64,000 bases of DNA from Nocardioides nematodiphilus. Lineage in GTDB: Bacteria; Actinomycetota; Actinomycetes; Propionibacteriales; Nocardioidaceae. The notes under the pieces were generated by a model. The model ran no database searches. It worked only from the letters and a program-made list of their open reading frames with translations, and had not been told where the DNA came from. Below, piece by piece: positions 45,937-54,938 of the stretch. The stretch covers positions 1 through 64,000 of the forward strand of contig NZ_JAIWOY010000008.1 in the NCBI RefSeq assembly GCF_020216525.1, written 5' to 3'. The position numbers and the translations under genes were made by a program. How positions within the stretch are numbered: the stretch's first letter is position 1; the number at the start of each line of letters is the position of its first letter.

Positions 45937-47472
45937 GTGCACCGCACCAGCCGCATCACCCTCGCCGCGATCGGTGTCACGGCCCTCGCCGGCGTGCTCA
46001 TCCCCCTCGGCGCGTTCGCCTCCGGCAACTCGACGGCCACGGCGTGCGCCACTCAGCTCCGGGCAGCCGCAGGCGCTCAGGAGAAGGTCGGCAGCGACCA
46101 CGCCGCCCTGGTCGAGGCCGCCAAGAAGAAGGCCAGGACGGCGAAGGCCCGGGCGCTGAAGGCCGCCGCCATCGACCAGGCGACCGCCGCGCTGATCGCC
46201 GATCAGCGCGGTCTCGCCGCAGCCCAGTCCGCGGTGATCTCGTGTCAGGGCTCCCTCCCGACGCCGACCGCCACCGTGACGGCGACCGTGACCGCGACGG
46301 CCACCGCGACCGTCACCCAGACCGTGGTCGCCCCGCCGCCGGCACTCCCCTCGTCGGTGATCGCGGTCGTCGGCGACACCGCGTGCGAGCCCGACACGGC
46401 CGACAACGACGGCAACCCGCAGGCGATCAAGTGCGACGGGGCCAGCATCGGCGAGAACCCCGCGACGGGTCCGACCAGCCAGACCCTCGGCGTGGCCGGC
46501 GCGTATGCGACCGTCGACGAGATCGAGGGCTGGCACCCGGTCGCGGTGCCGATGGTCGGCGACGAGCAGTACCAGGTCGGCAAGCTCTCGGACTTCCAGC
46601 AGTCCTTCGACAAGACGTACGGCGCCATCAAGTACCTGCTCAAGCCCGCACCCGGGAACCACGAGTTCTACGGCTACTCCAAGAAGGGCGACGCCGAGCT
46701 GCCGCAGAACGGCGCCGGCTACTTCGGCTACTTCAACGGCGTCGACGCCGACGGCGACGTCCGCGCGGAGGGACAGGCCGGCGGCGACAGCCCGCAGGAC
46801 CAGGGCTGGTACTCCTACGACATCGGCCAGTGGCACTTCATCTCGCTCAACGCCGAGTGCGGCGCGCCCGCGTTCGGAGGCAACGGCAGCGCCGCCACGA
46901 CGGCCAACTGCGACCCGACCCAGGGGCTGGCGAAGGCCGAGACGGACTGGCTCAAGACCGATCTCGCCGCCGACCAGGGACGCTGCACGGTGGCGTACTG
47001 GCATCAGCCGACCTTCACCGCCAGTGCCGGCGGCTCGCTCGAGGGCAGCGAGCTCGGGAAGGCGTGGTGGCGGCTGCTCTACGCCCACGGCCACGCGATC
47101 GTCCTCAACGGCCACGAGCACCTGTACGCCCGCTTCGCGCCGCAGGACCCCGACGGCAACGCCGACCCGGTGAAGGGAATCCGGCAGTTCACCGTCGGCA
47201 CCGGCGGCGAGGCGCTCGACGCGCTGAAGACGGGAGCCGCCGACGTCAACCAGTTCACGCCCGATCCGGCGACCGGGACGTACGCGCCCGGGCATGTCGA
47301 CGGGACGAACCTCGAGGTCGGGGAGGCGAGCGCCTTCGGCGCCATGAGGATGACCCTGAGCCAGGACGGCACCGGGCACTACTCGTGGGACTTCGAGCCC
47401 TCGGCCATGCCGTCGGGCGCTGACGCCTCCACGATGTCGTCGTACGCGGACATGGGCTCCGCGACCTGCTGA
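45937..47472 (+). CDS. Secreted calcineurin-like metallophosphatase
   Basis: The protein has 511 residues. A signal peptide (about 1-28) is followed by a helical, Lys/Ala-rich coiled-coil segment (about 35-100) and a Thr/Ala/Val-rich linker (TATVTATVTATATATVTQT). The phosphatase domain has VVGDTACEPD (motif I; lacks the DxH histidine as in the GDIAC-type subgroup), VPMVGDEQYQ, PAPGNHEFYG, AYWHQPTF and LNGHEHLYARF. The GTG at 45937 has AGGAGG well placed. Substrate is unknown; the coiled-coil head may serve surface attachment. Confidence 0.85.
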   Translation: MHRTSRITLAAIGVTALAGVLIPLGAFASGNSTATACATQLRAAAGAQEKVGSDHAALVEAAKKKARTAKARALKAAAIDQATAALIADQRGLAAAQSAVISCQGSLPTPTATVTATVTATATATVTQTVVAPPPALPSSVIAVVGDTACEPDTADNDGNPQAIKCDGASIGENPATGPTSQTLGVAGAYATVDEIEGWHPVAVPMVGDEQYQVGKLSDFQQSFDKTYGAIKYLLKPAPGNHEFYGYSKKGDAELPQNGAGYFGYFNGVDADGDVRAEGQAGGDSPQDQGWYSYDIGQWHFISLNAECGAPAFGGNGSAATTANCDPTQGLAKAETDWLKTDLAADQGRCTVAYWHQPTFTASAGGSLEGSELGKAWWRLLYAHGHAIVLNGHEHLYARFAPQDPDGNADPVKGIRQFTVGTGGEALDALKTGAADVNQFTPDPATGTYAPGHVDGTNLEVGEASAFGAMRMTLSQDGTGHYSWDFEPSAMPSGADASTMSSYADMGSATC

Positions 47473-47480
47473 GCCCGCTT

Positions 47481-47521
47481 CCTCACCACGCACCGGCGTG
47501 TGACGCCTGTGCGTGGTGAGG
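47481..47521. terminator. Nested hairpin after the metallophosphatase gene
   Basis: CCTCACCACGCA (47481-47492) pairs perfectly with TGCGTGGTGAGG (47510-47521). The inner GGCGT/ACGCC can extend the stem. It starts 8 bp after the stop of the metallophosphatase gene and lacks a T run. Confidence 0.6.
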
Positions 47522-47540
47522 CTGCTGGGATGATGTCCGC

Positions 47541-48389
47541 ATGGTCGACCGCTACACCACCGACGTCCTCACCACCGACTGGCGCGCCCCCAAGAACGGC
47601 CGCGCCGTCCCGGCGCCCGCCGAGATCGGCGCCGTGGTCGAGGAGGTGCAGACCGACTTCGTCGGCGAGATCGTCGCCGTCGACCGCCAGCTCAACACCG
47701 TCACCCTCGAGGACCGCCGGATGAAGCGGCGCACCTTCGAGCTCGGCCCCGGCTTCCTGCTCGAGGGCAAGCCGGTCATCCTCACCGCGCCCGTCCCGAA
47801 GGCGGCGGCGCCGACCGGTCCGAAGCGCACCGCCTCGGGCTCCATCGCGGTCGAGGGCGCCAAGGCGCGGGTGGCGCGCCAGAGCCGGATCTTCGTGGAG
47901 GGCCGGCACGACGCCGAGCTCGTCGAGCGGGTCTGGGGCGACGACCTGCGCATCGAGGGTGTCGTGGTCGAGTTCCTCGGCGGCGTCGACGACCTCGCCG
48001 ACCACCTCAAGGACTTCAAGCCGTCGGCCGAGCGCCGCGTCGGCGTCCTGGTCGACCACCTCGTACGGGGCTCCAAGGAGTCGCGCATCGCCGAGGCGAT
48101 CATGCGCGGGCCGCACGGCAAGAGCGTCAAGATCGTCGGGCACCCGTTCATCGACGTGTGGCAGGCGGTCAAGCCCGACCGGCTCGGGCTGCAGGCCTGG
48201 CCGACGATCCCCCGCTCGATCGAGTGGAAGAAGGGCGTGTGCCAGCACCTCGGCTGGCCGCACCGCGACCAGGCCGACATCGCCCGCGCCTGGCAGCACA
48301 TCCTGTCCAAGGTGAAGTCGTACGACGACCTCGAGCCGGCGCTGCTCGGCCGGGTCGAGGAGCTCATCGACTTCGTCACGGTCGGCTGA
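47541..48389 (+). CDS. DUF3097 family protein (Toprim-like central region)
   Basis: Actinobacterial protein of unknown function, 282 residues. The N-terminal part has small beta strands with a TDFVGEIVAVDRQLNTVTLE segment. The central part SRIFVEGRHDAELVERVWGD (about 116-135) and VGVLVDHLVRGSKESRIAEA resemble the EG...D-x-D plan of Toprim nucleases and OLD-type proteins. A C-terminal helical region follows. It ends 28 bp before the convergent hemW gene. The start is ATG 47541 with no clear ribosome site. Confidence 0.85.
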   Translation: MVDRYTTDVLTTDWRAPKNGRAVPAPAEIGAVVEEVQTDFVGEIVAVDRQLNTVTLEDRRMKRRTFELGPGFLLEGKPVILTAPVPKAAAPTGPKRTASGSIAVEGAKARVARQSRIFVEGRHDAELVERVWGDDLRIEGVVVEFLGGVDDLADHLKDFKPSAERRVGVLVDHLVRGSKESRIAEAIMRGPHGKSVKIVGHPFIDVWQAVKPDRLGLQAWPTIPRSIEWKKGVCQHLGWPHRDQADIARAWQHILSKVKSYDDLEPALLGRVEELIDFVTVG

Positions 48390-48417
48390 CCGCGCCGCCC
48401 GACGTGTCGCGGCGGTC

Positions 48418-49644
48418 TCAGACCAGCAGGTCGCGCACCACGCCGTCGGCGAGCAGCCGGCCGGCATCGGTGAGCACGATCCGGTCGTCCGAGACCGTGA
48501 CCAGCCCGCGCTCGACCTGCTCGGGGACGGCCGCGCGACCGTCCTCGTCGAGGGCGTCGAGGCGCATCCCCTCCTGCAGGCGCAGCTCGAGCATGACCCG
48601 CTCGACGCGGCGGTCCTCGTCGCTCAGGGTCTCGCGGCCGTGGGCCGGGCTGACGCCGGCGTGGATCCGGTCGGCGTACGCGGCGGGGTGCTTGACGTTC
48701 CACCAGCGCACGCCGCCGACGTGGCTGTGCGCGCCGGGCCCGACGCCCCACCAGTCGCCGCCGCGCCAGTAGAGCAGGTTGTGCCGGCACTGGTGCTCGG
48801 GAGCGGTCGCCCAGTTGGAGACCTCGTACCAGCCCAGGCCGCGCGTGCGCAGGCGCTCGTCGGCGACGACGTACTTGTCGGCGAAGTCGTCCTCCTCGGG
48901 CATCGGAAGCTCGCCCCGGCGCACCCGTCGGGCCAGGGCGGTGCCGTCCTCGACGATGAGGCTGTAGGCGGAGATGTGGTCCGGGCCGCACGCCAGGGCG
49001 TCGTCGAGCGAGCGCTCCCAGTCGGCCATCGACTCGCCGGGAGTGCCGTAGATCAGGTCGAGGCTCACGCCTCCGCTGTCGGCGGAGGTGAAGCCGGCGG
49101 CGCGAGCCCACTCCACGACGGCGGGGACGCGCAGCGGGTCGTGGGTGCGGTCGAGGACGGCGAGCACGTGCGGCACCGAGCTCTGCATGCCCAGCGAGAG
49201 CCGGGTGAAGCCGCCGGCGCGCAGCTCGTCGAAGTAGCGCAGGTCGACGCTGTCGGGATTGGCCTCGGTGGTGATCTCGACGTCGGCGGCGAGCCCGAAC
49301 TCGTCGCGGATCGCGGTCACGATCCGGGTCAGGTCCCGCGCCGGGAGAAGGGTGGGGGTGCCGCCGCCGAAGAAGATCGTCTCGATGGGACGGTCGGTGT
49401 CGCCGAGGACCGTACGGGCCTGGCGGATCTCGGCGATCGCCTGGTCTGCGTACGTCTGGCGCGAGACGCCCGGGCCGAGCTCGGTGGCGGTGTAGGTGTT
49501 GAAGTCGCAGTAGCCGCAGCGCACCGTGCAGAACGGCACGTGCACGTAGAACCCGAGGCCCTGGTCGCCCAGCGTGCTCAACGCTGAGGGAGGCAGGCTG
49601 CCGTCGGCAGGTGCGGGGTCACCGACGGGCAGGGCGGAGGGCAT
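48418..49644 (-). CDS. hemW: Radical SAM heme chaperone HemW
   Basis: Radical SAM protein of 408 residues related to coproporphyrinogen dehydrogenase that transfers heme. The cluster motif CTVRCGYCDFN (CxxxCxxC, about residues 38-47), the SAM-binding IFFGGGTPTLLPA (about 90-102) and the C-terminal HemN-like domain are present. The extra cysteine after the cluster (typical of true HemN) is missing, as expected for HemW. The ATG at 49644 gives MPSALPVGDPAPADG. Confidence 0.92.
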   Translation of the reverse strand: MPSALPVGDPAPADGSLPPSALSTLGDQGLGFYVHVPFCTVRCGYCDFNTYTATELGPGVSRQTYADQAIAEIRQARTVLGDTDRPIETIFFGGGTPTLLPARDLTRIVTAIRDEFGLAADVEITTEANPDSVDLRYFDELRAGGFTRLSLGMQSSVPHVLAVLDRTHDPLRVPAVVEWARAAGFTSADSGGVSLDLIYGTPGESMADWERSLDDALACGPDHISAYSLIVEDGTALARRVRRGELPMPEEDDFADKYVVADERLRTRGLGWYEVSNWATAPEHQCRHNLLYWRGGDWWGVGPGAHSHVGGVRWWNVKHPAAYADRIHAGVSPAHGRETLSDEDRRVERVMLELRLQEGMRLDALDEDGRAAVPEQVERGLVTVSDDRIVLTDAGRLLADGVVRDLLV

Positions 49645-49677
49645 GTGCCCATTGTCGCCGCTGAGGCGCGGAACCCC

Positions 49678-49866
49678 TCAGTCCTCGCTGGGCATCAGGA
49701 TCCACAGGAGGATGTAGATCAGGAACTGCGGGCCGGGCAGCAGGCAGGAGATCACGAAGGCGATCCGGACCGCCTTCGGGTCGATGCCGAAGCGGCGCCC
49801 GAGGCCGGCGCAGACGCCCGCGATCCAGCGGTCGTCGGAGGGGCGGGTGAGCGAGTTCGTGGTCAT
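49678..49866 (-). CDS. PspC-domain small membrane protein
   Basis: The protein has 62 residues. It consists almost only of the PspC domain: RWIAGVCAGLGRRFGIDPKA (about 13-32), then a hydrophobic helix ending LIYILLWILMPSED. PspC proteins are linked to envelope stress, often with longer partners; here it stands alone. The ATG at 49866 is the only plausible start. Confidence 0.86.
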   Translation of the reverse strand: MTTNSLTRPSDDRWIAGVCAGLGRRFGIDPKAVRIAFVISCLLPGPQFLIYILLWILMPSED

Positions 49867-49934
49867 GACACCACTGTGCCCGCCATCCGGTCATGACTCC
49901 ATCGGGAACTCCCCTGATCCGCCCAGGGGTTTGG

Positions 49935-50013
49935 GCCGGGTCGGCGGTGCCGGAGGGCCGGGTCGGCGGTGCCGGAGGGCCGAGTCAGCAGTGCCGGAGG
50001 GCCGGGTCAGCGG
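49935..50013. repeat. Tandem 22-bp repeats (about 3.6 copies) at the dnaE2 3' end
   Basis: Units GCCGGGTCGGCGGTGCCGGAGG at 49935-49956 and 49957-49978 are identical. 49979-50000 differs at three positions, and 50001-50013 is a partial unit that includes the dnaE2 stop. It fills the gap between PspC and dnaE2 and is not a CRISPR array, because there are no spacers. Confidence 0.85.
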
Positions 50014-53000
50014 AAGTCGCGCGATCGGTGCCGCTCCGCGAGCGCGCGGGCGGCCTCGGGGTAGATCTGCGCGAGGCCTCCGATCCGGATCGCGATCAGG
50101 TTGGTGGCGCCCGCGCTGCGCTCGAGGCGACCCTCGATCAGCAGCGCGTTGACCGAGGTCACCAGCGTGCGGTGCTTGGCCCAGACGGTCTCGTTGCAGA
50201 CGACGTTGAGCATGCCGGTCTCGTCCTCGAGGTTGAGGAAGGTGACGCCGCCGGCGGTGCCGGGACGCTGGCGGTGGGTGACCAGCCCGGCGACGGTCAG
50301 GGTGCGTCCGGTGCCGTACGAGGGCAGCTCGTTGATCGCCGGGATGCCGAACTCCCCCAGCCGTGCCCGGACGTGCGCGAACGGGTGCCCGTCGGGGCTG
50401 ACGCCGGTCGCCCACAGGTCGGCGAGGGTCTCCTCGACGGCGTCCATCGCCGGCAGCTCGGGGGCCTCGACCGCCAGCCCGACCCCCTCGAGCTGGTCCG
50501 GTCGCTCGGTCCAGCCCGCCGCCCACAGCGCCTGGCGGCGGTCCTGGCCGCCGAACGCCTCGGCGAAGACGCCGGCGGTCGCGAGCGCCTCCAGCTGGGC
50601 GCGCTCCAGGCCGGCGCGGCGCGACAGGTCCAGCTGGTCGCGGAAGGGGCGCTCACCCCGCGCTTCGACGATCCGCCGGGCGACGTCGGCGCCGATGCCG
50701 CGCACGGAGTCGAGCCCGAGCCGTACGGCGAACGCGGTGTCGCGGCGGTGCACCGGCGTCGGGTCGGGGGTGCCGGGGACCCAGGGGACGCCCTGCTGGG
50801 GGCCGTCGTGCAGGCACTCGGGCCGGAACGGGGTCTCGATGCGGGTACCGATCGGCTCGAGGTCGGCGACCGCCGCGGAGTGGATCAACGAGGGCCGCAG
50901 CACCTCCACCCCATGACGCTTCGCGTCCTGGGTGAGCGACTGCGGCGAGTAGAACCCCATCGGCTGGGCGCGCAGCAGCCCCGCGAGGAACGCCGCCGGG
51001 TAGTGCAGCTTGAACCACGACGAGGCGTAGACCAGCTTGGCGAAGGAGAGCGCGTGCGACTCCGCGAACCCGAAGCTCGCGAACGAGATGATCTGGGTGT
51101 AGATCGCCTCCTGCTGCACCGCGTCCAGCCCCTTGGCGGCCATCCCCTCGAAGAGCTTGGCCCGCAGCGACTCGATCCGCTCCACGCCCCGCTTGGAGCC
51201 CATCGCGCGCCGCAGCAGGTCGGCGTCGTCGGCGCTGAAGTCGCCCAGGATCCGGCCCATCTCGATGAGCTGCTCCTGGAAGATCGGCACCCCGCGCGTA
51301 CGCCCGAGCACCTCCTTGTGGGCGAGCAGCGGGTGCGCGAAGGTGGTCGGCTCCTTGCCGGTCGCGCGCCGCACGTACGGGTGCACGGCGCCGCCCTGGA
51401 TCGGGCCGGGCCGGATGAGGGCGATCTCGATCGCCAGGTCGTAGAAGCAGCGCGGCCGCAGCCGCGGCAGGGTGCCGATCTGCGCGCGCGACTCCACCTG
51501 GAAGACCCCGATCGAGTCGGCCCGGCAGAGCATGTCGAAGACGGCCGGCTCCTCCTTGGGGATGGTCGCCAGCTCCCAGTGATCCCCACAGTGCTCCCGG
51601 GCGAGGTTCATCATGTGGTCCAGCGCGGAGAGCATGCCGAGGCCGAGCAGGTCGAACTTCACCAGCCCCATGTACTCGCAGCCGTCCTTGTCCCACTGCA
51701 GGACGGTCCGCCTCTCCATCCGGGCGCGCTCGATCGGCACCACCTCGCCGATCGGGCGCTCGGTGAGGATCATCCCGCCGGAGTGGATCCCCAGGTGGCG
51801 CGGTGCGGCCAGGAACCCCTCGGCCAGCTGCCGCACCTGGGCCGGCAGGTCGGACTCCTCGTCGATGCCGCTCCAGCTCTGCAGCCCCTTGGACCAGGCG
51901 TCCTGCTGACCCGGTGAGTAGCCGAGCGCCTTGGCGGCGTCGCGTACGGCCGACTTCGGGCGGTAGGTGATGATGTTGGCGACTTGGGCGGCGTTGCGCC
52001 GGCCGTAGGTGTCGTAGACCCACTGGATCACCTCCTCGCGCCGGTCGGAGTCGAAGTCGACGTCGATGTCGGGCTCCTCGAGGCGGTGCTCGGAGATGAA
52101 GCGGGCGAACGGCAGGTGGTAGTAGACCGGGTCGATCGCGGTGATCCCCAGCGCGTAGCAGACCGCGCTCGCCGCCGCGCTCCCCCGGCCCTGGCACAAG
52201 ATGTTCTCCGAGCGGGCGAACTGCACGATGTCGTGCACGATGACGAAGTAGCCCGGGAAGTCCTTGCGGATGATGGTCTCGAGCTCGTCCTCGACCCGCC
52301 GGCGGGCCTTGGCGACGAAGGCGGGGTCGTGGGCGTACGGCTTCTCGTACCGCTCCACGAAGCCCTTCTCGGTCAGCGCCCGCAGCCAGGAGGCCGCGTC
52401 GTGACCGGCCGGGATGCCCCGCTTGGGCAGCTCGGGCTTGGCCTTCTGCAGGTCGAAGGCGCAGGCGTCCGCGATCTCCACGCTGCGCGCCACCGCACCC
52501 GGGAAACGCCGATAGATCTGGGCCATCTCCGCCCCGGAGCGCAGGTACGCGGGCGACGAGGGCAGCCAGCCGTCCATCTCGGCCAGGCTGCGCCGGGCCC
52601 GGACGGCGGCCATGGCGGCGGCCAGCCGGGTGTGCTCGGGACGGGCGGCGTGGACGTTGCCGGTGGCCACGATCGGCAGGCGGAGGTCGGCCGCGAGCCC
52701 GGCCAGCGCGTCGTGGGTCGCGGAGTCGGCCGGCGAGCCGTGACCGCTCAGCTCGACGACGACGTTGTCGTGTCCGAAGCGATCCACCAGCGACGCCACC
52801 GCCGCGCGCGTACGGAAGCCCTTGCGGCACCCGGTGAGGATCAGCCACTCCCCCTGCGCGCGCTCGGTCAGCTCGTCGAGGTCGTAGATCGGGCGGCCCT
52901 TCTCGTCCCCGCGCAGTTGAGCGTCGGTGATCGCCGCCGAGAGCCGGTGATAGCCCTCGACGCCGCGCGCCAGGACGAGCAGGTGGGTGCCCTCGGGGTC

Positions 53001-53393
53001 CGGCACGCCGAGCTGGGGTGCGCTCAGACCGAGCGAGAGCTCGGCGCCGTAGACCGTGCGGAAACCGGCCGCCGCCTTGCCGGCCTCGGCGAACAGGGGT
53101 GCGCCGTAGAAGCCGTCGTGGTCGGTGAGCGCCATCCCGTGCAGCCCGAGCCGGACCGCCTCGGTGACCAGCGCGCGCGGGTCGCTGGCGCCGTCGAGGA
53201 AGCTGAAGGTCGAGTGCGCGTGCAGCTCGGCGTACGGCGTGACAGGACCCTCGGGACGCTGTACGTCGAGCGTCTCGATCCGCTTCTTGCGCCGCGAGAT
53301 CGGGGCGTCGCCGAACGGGTCCTTCGGGGCGGGCTTGCCGGAGAGCCGGCGCTCCAGCTCCTTCCACGGGATCGGCGGGTTGTTCCAGCCCAT
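50007..53393 (-). CDS. dnaE2: Error-prone DNA polymerase (ImuC/DnaE2)
   Basis: C-family polymerase of 1128 residues used in SOS mutagenesis. The N-terminal PHP domain starts YAELHAHSTFSFLDGASDPR (about 53-72). The polymerase acidic residues are in PDIDVDFDSDRREEVIQWVY (about 441-460). The thumb, fingers and OB fold follow. The ATG at 53393 is preferred to the TTG just before it. It is the last gene of imuA'-imuB-dnaE2, 18 bp after imuB. It makes lesion bypass together with ImuB. Confidence 0.95.
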   Translation of the reverse strand: MGWNNPPIPWKELERRLSGKPAPKDPFGDAPISRRKKRIETLDVQRPEGPVTPYAELHAHSTFSFLDGASDPRALVTEAVRLGLHGMALTDHDGFYGAPLFAEAGKAAAGFRTVYGAELSLGLSAPQLGVPDPEGTHLLVLARGVEGYHRLSAAITDAQLRGDEKGRPIYDLDELTERAQGEWLILTGCRKGFRTRAAVASLVDRFGHDNVVVELSGHGSPADSATHDALAGLAADLRLPIVATGNVHAARPEHTRLAAAMAAVRARRSLAEMDGWLPSSPAYLRSGAEMAQIYRRFPGAVARSVEIADACAFDLQKAKPELPKRGIPAGHDAASWLRALTEKGFVERYEKPYAHDPAFVAKARRRVEDELETIIRKDFPGYFVIVHDIVQFARSENILCQGRGSAAASAVCYALGITAIDPVYYHLPFARFISEHRLEEPDIDVDFDSDRREEVIQWVYDTYGRRNAAQVANIITYRPKSAVRDAAKALGYSPGQQDAWSKGLQSWSGIDEESDLPAQVRQLAEGFLAAPRHLGIHSGGMILTERPIGEVVPIERARMERRTVLQWDKDGCEYMGLVKFDLLGLGMLSALDHMMNLAREHCGDHWELATIPKEEPAVFDMLCRADSIGVFQVESRAQIGTLPRLRPRCFYDLAIEIALIRPGPIQGGAVHPYVRRATGKEPTTFAHPLLAHKEVLGRTRGVPIFQEQLIEMGRILGDFSADDADLLRRAMGSKRGVERIESLRAKLFEGMAAKGLDAVQQEAIYTQIISFASFGFAESHALSFAKLVYASSWFKLHYPAAFLAGLLRAQPMGFYSPQSLTQDAKRHGVEVLRPSLIHSAAVADLEPIGTRIETPFRPECLHDGPQQGVPWVPGTPDPTPVHRRDTAFAVRLGLDSVRGIGADVARRIVEARGERPFRDQLDLSRRAGLERAQLEALATAGVFAEAFGGQDRRQALWAAGWTERPDQLEGVGLAVEAPELPAMDAVEETLADLWATGVSPDGHPFAHVRARLGEFGIPAINELPSYGTGRTLTVAGLVTHRQRPGTAGGVTFLNLEDETGMLNVVCNETVWAKHRTLVTSVNALLIEGRLERSAGATNLIAIRIGGLAQIYPEAARALAERHRSRDFR

Positions 53394-53411
53394 CAATCGT
53401 CCCCGTCCCTG

Positions 53412-54938
53412 CTAGTCATAGGCGGCCTCCGTGACCCAGGCGGTGCCGTCGAAGGTGACCAGCCAGGCGCGGCCGTCGACGCCGACCATCTGGAAGCGCA
53501 GCATCGGCCGGCGGGCCTCGCCGGGCTCCCACCAGCGCTCGTCGACCGGCCAGGGGCCGGCCCAGGCGGCGACCGGCTGCCACTGCTCCCCGGCCCCGGG
53601 GCGGAAGCGGGCCGGCTCGCCGGTCATCGCACCGCGGTCGAGCACGGTCACCGAGCGGCCGGCGGAGTCGAGGACGCCGGCCTCCCACGGGGTCGGGAAG
53701 ACCCGGGCCGGAGCCGGCGCCGGGATCGAGCCGGGCCAGGGCAGTCCGCGCGAGCGCAGACCCACGGAGCGCTCGCCCCAGGGCACCAGCGCCTGCCGGT
53801 CGGCGGGGCTGCGACCGCCCTGGAGCACGGGCGCCACCACAGCCTCCTGGCCGAGCATCCCCTGCACCCGGGCGACGCCGCGCTCGACGCGGGCGTCGGT
53901 CCCGCCCCACAGGCCGTCGGCGTGGTCGGCCTCGGAGACCACGGTCTCCGGGGTGAGCCGGACGCGGGTGATCGCGGCCCGGATGTCGCCGACCCGCAGC
54001 GACCCGACCAGCTGCCAGTGCAGCCGGTCGATCAGGTCGATGGCGGAGAACCAGCGCGGGTGCAGCCAGCGCCGCTCGGAGGCGAGCGCGCCGTCGGCCT
54101 CCACCGTGATCACCACCTCGGTGCAGACGAGCTGGCGTTGCCCGAGCTGGGCGACGAACCGCTCCGCGGTCTGGCGCGCCGAGAAGCAGACGGTCTCGGC
54201 GGAGTCGAGCGCCGGCTCGAAGTCGATCTCGCAGGTCAGCTCGGGTGGAGGCGTACGGGCCGCGAGCGGGCGCGCTCCTCCCCCGTGCACGACCCGGTGC
54301 ACCCAGGCGGCCCGCTCCCCGAAGCGCGCGCGTACGGTCGCGGCCGGCAGTCCGGCCAGGTCGCCCAGCGACGTGAGCCCGAGTCGGCGCAGCAGGCTGA
54401 CCGTCTCCGGCTCGTCGAGGACGTCGAGCGGCAGGGTCCGCAGGAAGGTCGCCGACCCACCCTCGGGGATCACCAGCGTCTCCTGCACCGCCGCGCGCCG
54501 GGCGGCCTGCTCGGCGGTGAAGAGCTCGTCGGCGACGCCGATGCGGACGTCGCGGATGCCGAGCCCGACCAGGCACTCGGCGATCACGGCACCGGCCTCG
54601 GGCTCACCGCCGTAGAACCTTCCCGGCGAGCGCAGCGCGGCCAAGCCAGGACGCAGCGGCGCCACCCCCGGGCGCAGCTCCTCGAGCGCGGCCAGCACCC
54701 GCTCGAAGGCGCGCACCTCCCGCTCGGGGACCTCGTCGAGCAGCACCAGCTCGGGGCAGCGGGACTGGGCGTCGCGGCGACGCATCCCGCGGCGGATGCC
54801 GAAGCCACGGGCCGCGCCGTTGCACGAGTGCACCGCGTTGGCGACGAAGACCGCAGCCGGCAGGTGGGTGGGCAGGTCGCGCTCCGCGAGCGCGGCGACG
54901 ACCGGCCAGTCGGGACACCAGACGACGAGCGTGCGCAT
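53412..54938 (-). CDS. imuB: ImuB, inactive Y-family polymerase-like protein
   Basis: The protein has 508 residues with a Y-family plan but no catalytic acidic residues: the first motif reads LVVWCPDWPVVAAL in place of the DxD-type start. It bridges DnaE2 to the beta clamp. A clamp-binding-like motif is expected in the C-terminal third; I see no certain one. The ATG at 54938 overlaps the imuA' stop by one base. Translation is probably coupled along the operon. Confidence 0.93.
   Translation of the reverse strand: MRTLVVWCPDWPVVAALAERDLPTHLPAAVFVANAVHSCNGAARGFGIRRGMRRRDAQSRCPELVLLDEVPEREVRAFERVLAALEELRPGVAPLRPGLAALRSPGRFYGGEPEAGAVIAECLVGLGIRDVRIGVADELFTAEQAARRAAVQETLVIPEGGSATFLRTLPLDVLDEPETVSLLRRLGLTSLGDLAGLPAATVRARFGERAAWVHRVVHGGGARPLAARTPPPELTCEIDFEPALDSAETVCFSARQTAERFVAQLGQRQLVCTEVVITVEADGALASERRWLHPRWFSAIDLIDRLHWQLVGSLRVGDIRAAITRVRLTPETVVSEADHADGLWGGTDARVERGVARVQGMLGQEAVVAPVLQGGRSPADRQALVPWGERSVGLRSRGLPWPGSIPAPAPARVFPTPWEAGVLDSAGRSVTVLDRGAMTGEPARFRPGAGEQWQPVAAWAGPWPVDERWWEPGEARRPMLRFQMVGVDGRAWLVTFDGTAWVTEAAYD

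Noticed and set aside
49935..50013. CRISPR-like array
   Set aside because: The 22-bp units are directly adjacent with no spacers, and there are no cas genes.
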